A DNA stretch of 64,000 bases from Rubrivivax sp. (GTDB taxonomy: Bacteria; Pseudomonadota; Gammaproteobacteria; Burkholderiales; Burkholderiaceae_C): the NCBI GenBank assembly GCA_021300575.1, contig JAJTDM010000015.1:1-64000 (forward strand), read 5' to 3'. This document shows, one piece after another, positions 61,941 through 64,000 of the stretch. The notes under the pieces are model-generated. The model worked only from the letters and a program-made list of their open reading frames with translations, had not been told where the DNA came from and ran no database searches. Both the position numbers and the translations under genes were made by a program. Within the stretch, counting starts at the first letter, position 1, and each line of letters opens with the position of its first letter.

Positions 61941-64000
61941 CCGCCGAAGCTCCTTCGGTAGGTCAGGCCCACGGTGCGCGGCGTGACGCTCACGCCTTCA
62001 CCCGTTGTGGCGTTGTAGGGCACGACCGGCAGCACCAGTGGCCGCTTGTCGAACAGGTTCTTCACGTCGAACATGAGGCTCCAGTCCGCGCCCTCGACAC
62101 CAGCGCGCACGTTGAAGAAGTCCTGGTTCGTGCTCTTCCAGTTCTGGACCGTGGCGATGGTGCCGTTGGGTTGGGCCTGACGGACGATGAAGCTGTAAGG
62201 ATCGGCATGCTGGTAGTCCACGCGCCACATGCCCTTCAGACCGGCGCCTACGGCGAAGCGCTGGCTCAGCGACAGCGAACTGGTGAGCGCCGATACCATG
62301 TCGAAGCGTTCACCTGCGAGCACCTCGACGTTCGAGGACTTGGCGCGGATGTCGTTCCAGCCCAGCGTGGCCGTCAGTTCGATTCCGGCCGGCAGCTTCG
62401 CATTCACCGCCGCCTCAACACCAGGGCCGGAGGCCTTGCCGACGTTCTTCGTGGTGGCCTGGAACGCGCCGGGGCTGATCTCGATGGCGGACTGGGCTTG
62501 GCGGTCCTTGTAGTCGGCGTAATAGACCACGCCATCGAAGAACAGCCCCGGCGCCAGCACGGCCTTGTGGCCCACCTCGAAGTTCTGCAGGCTCTCGGGC
62601 TCGTAGAACGTGCCATTGCCGTTGAAGCCGCCCGAACGGAAGCCCTTGGACAGCGTGGCATAGCTCGACGCGTTGCGGCTCCACTCGTAGCGACCCGACA
62701 CCCGCGGGCTGAAGGCATTGAACTTGGCCGTGACAGGGCCGAAGGCCGGTGTGGTCGACTGGCTGGTGCGTTCGTCGTTGTAGTAGCGGCCGCCGGCGCT
62801 GAGCTCGACGCGCTTGCTCAGCTTCCACGTCGCGTCGCCGAAGATGGCCGAGGACTTCGAGTCGACGGGGTCGGTACCGACGCGCCGCAACGGCGCGAAC
62901 GCCGCGCCGTTGAATGTGCCGCTGCGGTCGATCAGTGAGGTGTAGTCCCTTGCCCACACGCCCACCGTGTACTGCAGGGGTCCGTCACCGTTCGAACTGA
63001 GCCGCAGTTCCTGGTTCCACTGCTTGTAGCTGCTGTCGAAGGTGGCGCGAATCGCGCCGCCACTGAGGGACGCGGTGAACAACAGGTCGCGCTTGAGGTA
63101 GCCTGTGGACGAGGTCAGCGTGACCGGGCCGAAGTCGTAAGTCACGATCGCGTTGGCCAGGTCGCTGTTGTCCTTGGCCGGAAACTGCGTGGTGCGCTGC
63201 CGCACCTTCGGGTCGGCGACGCTGGCGATGTTGTCGCTGTCGCCCTCGTAGCGCGCATGCAGGGCCAGCAGCGAGATGCTGAGCTTTTCGTTCGGCTGGA
63301 TGAGCAGTTTGGGGCGGACGAAGTAGCGCTTGACCCCGTTGGCGTCCTTCAGGCCCATCTGGGGATAGTCGATCCAGCCGGCCAGCTTGTCGCTGCCGGC
63401 GGCGATGCGCAGACCCGCCTTGCCCTGCATCAGCGGCGTGCCGACGGCGCCGCTGAGCCGGTGTCCCATGCCCCCGTCCTTCTGCTGGTACAGGTTGGCC
63501 TCGACGAAACCATCGGTCTTCGTCAGGCTGGGGTTGCGGGTCAGGTAGCGGATCGTCCCGGCCATGGAACCTTCGCCGTACAAAGTGCCCTGCGGGCCGC
63601 GCAGCACCTCGACGCGTGACATGTCGACCAGTTGCACCAGGCTGTCGCGCGACTGCTGGTCGATGGTGATGCCCATCTCGTCGAGGTAGGAGCCGACGAT
63701 GGGCAGACCCGTGCCGAAGCCGGCGTTCACGCCGCGCAGCTGGATGCGGTTGGCGCCCGGTGTCTGTTCCTGGATGTTCAGGCCCGGCACCGAGTACTGC
63801 ATGTCGCGAAGGTCAACTGCGCCGCGGTCCCGGATCTCTGACGCGCCAATGGCCGTCACCGCCAGCGGCACGTCGGTGATGCGTTCGTTTCGCTTGGTGG
63901 CCGTGACGGTGATCACCTGGCTGCTGTCAGCCGAGGTGGAAGCACCAGCAGTCTGGGCGTGCGCCGAATGCGCCGCCAGAAAGGCCGCGAACGGCGTCAG
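61937..64000 (-). CDS. TonB-dependent receptor (5' end beyond window)
   Basis: The visible part is 687 codons. Its first 16 residues (to AAHSAHAQ) are the end of a signal peptide, so only the first codons are missing. The plug has VITVTATKRNERITDVPLA, IQLRGVNAGFG and VEVLRGPQGTLYGEGS. The barrel ends with VGLTYRRSFGG, lacking the usual terminal aromatic residue; the Phe is third from the end. It is first in the operon with the small protein, ilvE, S12 hydrolase and M81 peptidase genes. It is inferred to import the peptide or amide substrate of that operon. Confidence 0.88.
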   Translation of the reverse strand: MTPFAAFLAAHSAHAQTAGASTSADSSQVITVTATKRNERITDVPLAVTAIGASEIRDRGAVDLRDMQYSVPGLNIQEQTPGANRIQLRGVNAGFGTGLPIVGSYLDEMGITIDQQSRDSLVQLVDMSRVEVLRGPQGTLYGEGSMAGTIRYLTRNPSLTKTDGFVEANLYQQKDGGMGHRLSGAVGTPLMQGKAGLRIAAGSDKLAGWIDYPQMGLKDANGVKRYFVRPKLLIQPNEKLSISLLALHARYEGDSDNIASVADPKVRQRTTQFPAKDNSDLANAIVTYDFGPVTLTSSTGYLKRDLLFTASLSGGAIRATFDSSYKQWNQELRLSSNGDGPLQYTVGVWARDYTSLIDRSGTFNGAAFAPLRRVGTDPVDSKSSAIFGDATWKLSKRVELSAGGRYYNDERTSQSTTPAFGPVTAKFNAFSPRVSGRYEWSRNASSYATLSKGFRSGGFNGNGTFYEPESLQNFEVGHKAVLAPGLFFDGVVYYADYKDRQAQSAIEISPGAFQATTKNVGKASGPGVEAAVNAKLPAGIELTATLGWNDIRAKSSNVEVLAGERFDMVSALTSSLSLSQRFAVGAGLKGMWRVDYQHADPYSFIVRQAQPNGTIATVQNWKSTNQDFFNVRAGVEGADWSLMFDVKNLFDKRPLVLPVVPYNATTGEGVSVTPRTVGLTYRRSFGG

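Noticed and set aside
60116-62938. A 940-codon open frame on the plus strand
   Set aside because: It covers the antisense of the S12, ilvE and receptor genes, with no domain recognised.
53835-64000. Calling the operon a true mlr (microcystin) cluster
   Set aside because: MlrA is absent and fold-level similarity alone does not fix the substrate, so it is listed only as mlr-like.

Overview
The window is one chromosome-like stretch of a GC-rich bacterium. The dense packing, the two Bug/TctC-type periplasmic binding proteins with tricarboxylate-transporter style signatures, several LysR regulators, the fused indolepyruvate oxidoreductase and the SoxBDAG sarcosine oxidase all point to a betaproteobacterium of the order Burkholderiales (Comamonadaceae or the Rubrivivax/Leptothrix group). 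This placement is inferred from gene content only. I saw no rRNA, tRNA, CRISPR array, insertion sequence or phage gene.

Left part (1-20474). A ZrgA-like (DUF2796) periplasmic protein converges on a MacAB/LolCD-like ABC system (ATPase, permease, adaptor). An amidase diverges from an M81 (MlrC-family) metallopeptidase. Three small stress-type proteins follow (DUF2789, PRC-barrel, CsbD). Next come a LysR/NAD-dependent epimerase divergent pair and a LysR/Bug protein/N-formylglutamate amidohydrolase locus. Two back-to-back toxin-antitoxin cassettes (HigBA-like and VapBC-like) lie between that locus and a second amidase. A full MgtA-type Mg2+ P-type ATPase closes this part.

Middle part (20565-39190). 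A long minus-strand operon runs TonB receptor, MFS transporter, a broken alpha/beta hydrolase, a PhyH-type Fe(II)/2-oxoglutarate oxygenase, a nitroreductase, SoxB, SoxD, SoxA, SoxG and a SagB-type nitroreductase. An AraC regulator gene lies just upstream on the same strand. Divergent from the AraC gene is a tight plus-strand operon of four hydrolases with overlapping ends: an M19 dipeptidase-like protein, a DUF885 protein, an alpha/beta hydrolase and an M3 oligopeptidase.

Right part (39300-64000). An Lrp/AsnC regulator diverges from a fused IorAB indolepyruvate ferredoxin oxidoreductase. A second TonB-led operon carries two tandem CocE/NonD hydrolases, a GPH-family transporter and a SugE/Gdx exporter. 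An aldehyde dehydrogenase and a LuxR regulator separate it from a third TonB-led operon that runs off the right edge. That operon contains a small unknown protein, a branched-chain aminotransferase, a beta-lactamase-fold (S12) hydrolase, an M81 peptidase, a Bug protein, a FAD amino-acid oxidase and an MFS transporter.

The common theme is uptake of small amide- or peptide-like compounds through dedicated TonB receptors and MFS carriers, hydrolysis by many unrelated peptidases and amidases, and oxidation of the released amino acids (sarcosine oxidase, D-amino-acid-oxidase-like protein, aminotransferase, indolepyruvate oxidoreductase). The most interesting item is the third operon. It combines homologues by fold of MlrB (S12), MlrC (M81) and a transporter, as in microcystin breakdown, but has no MlrA in view.
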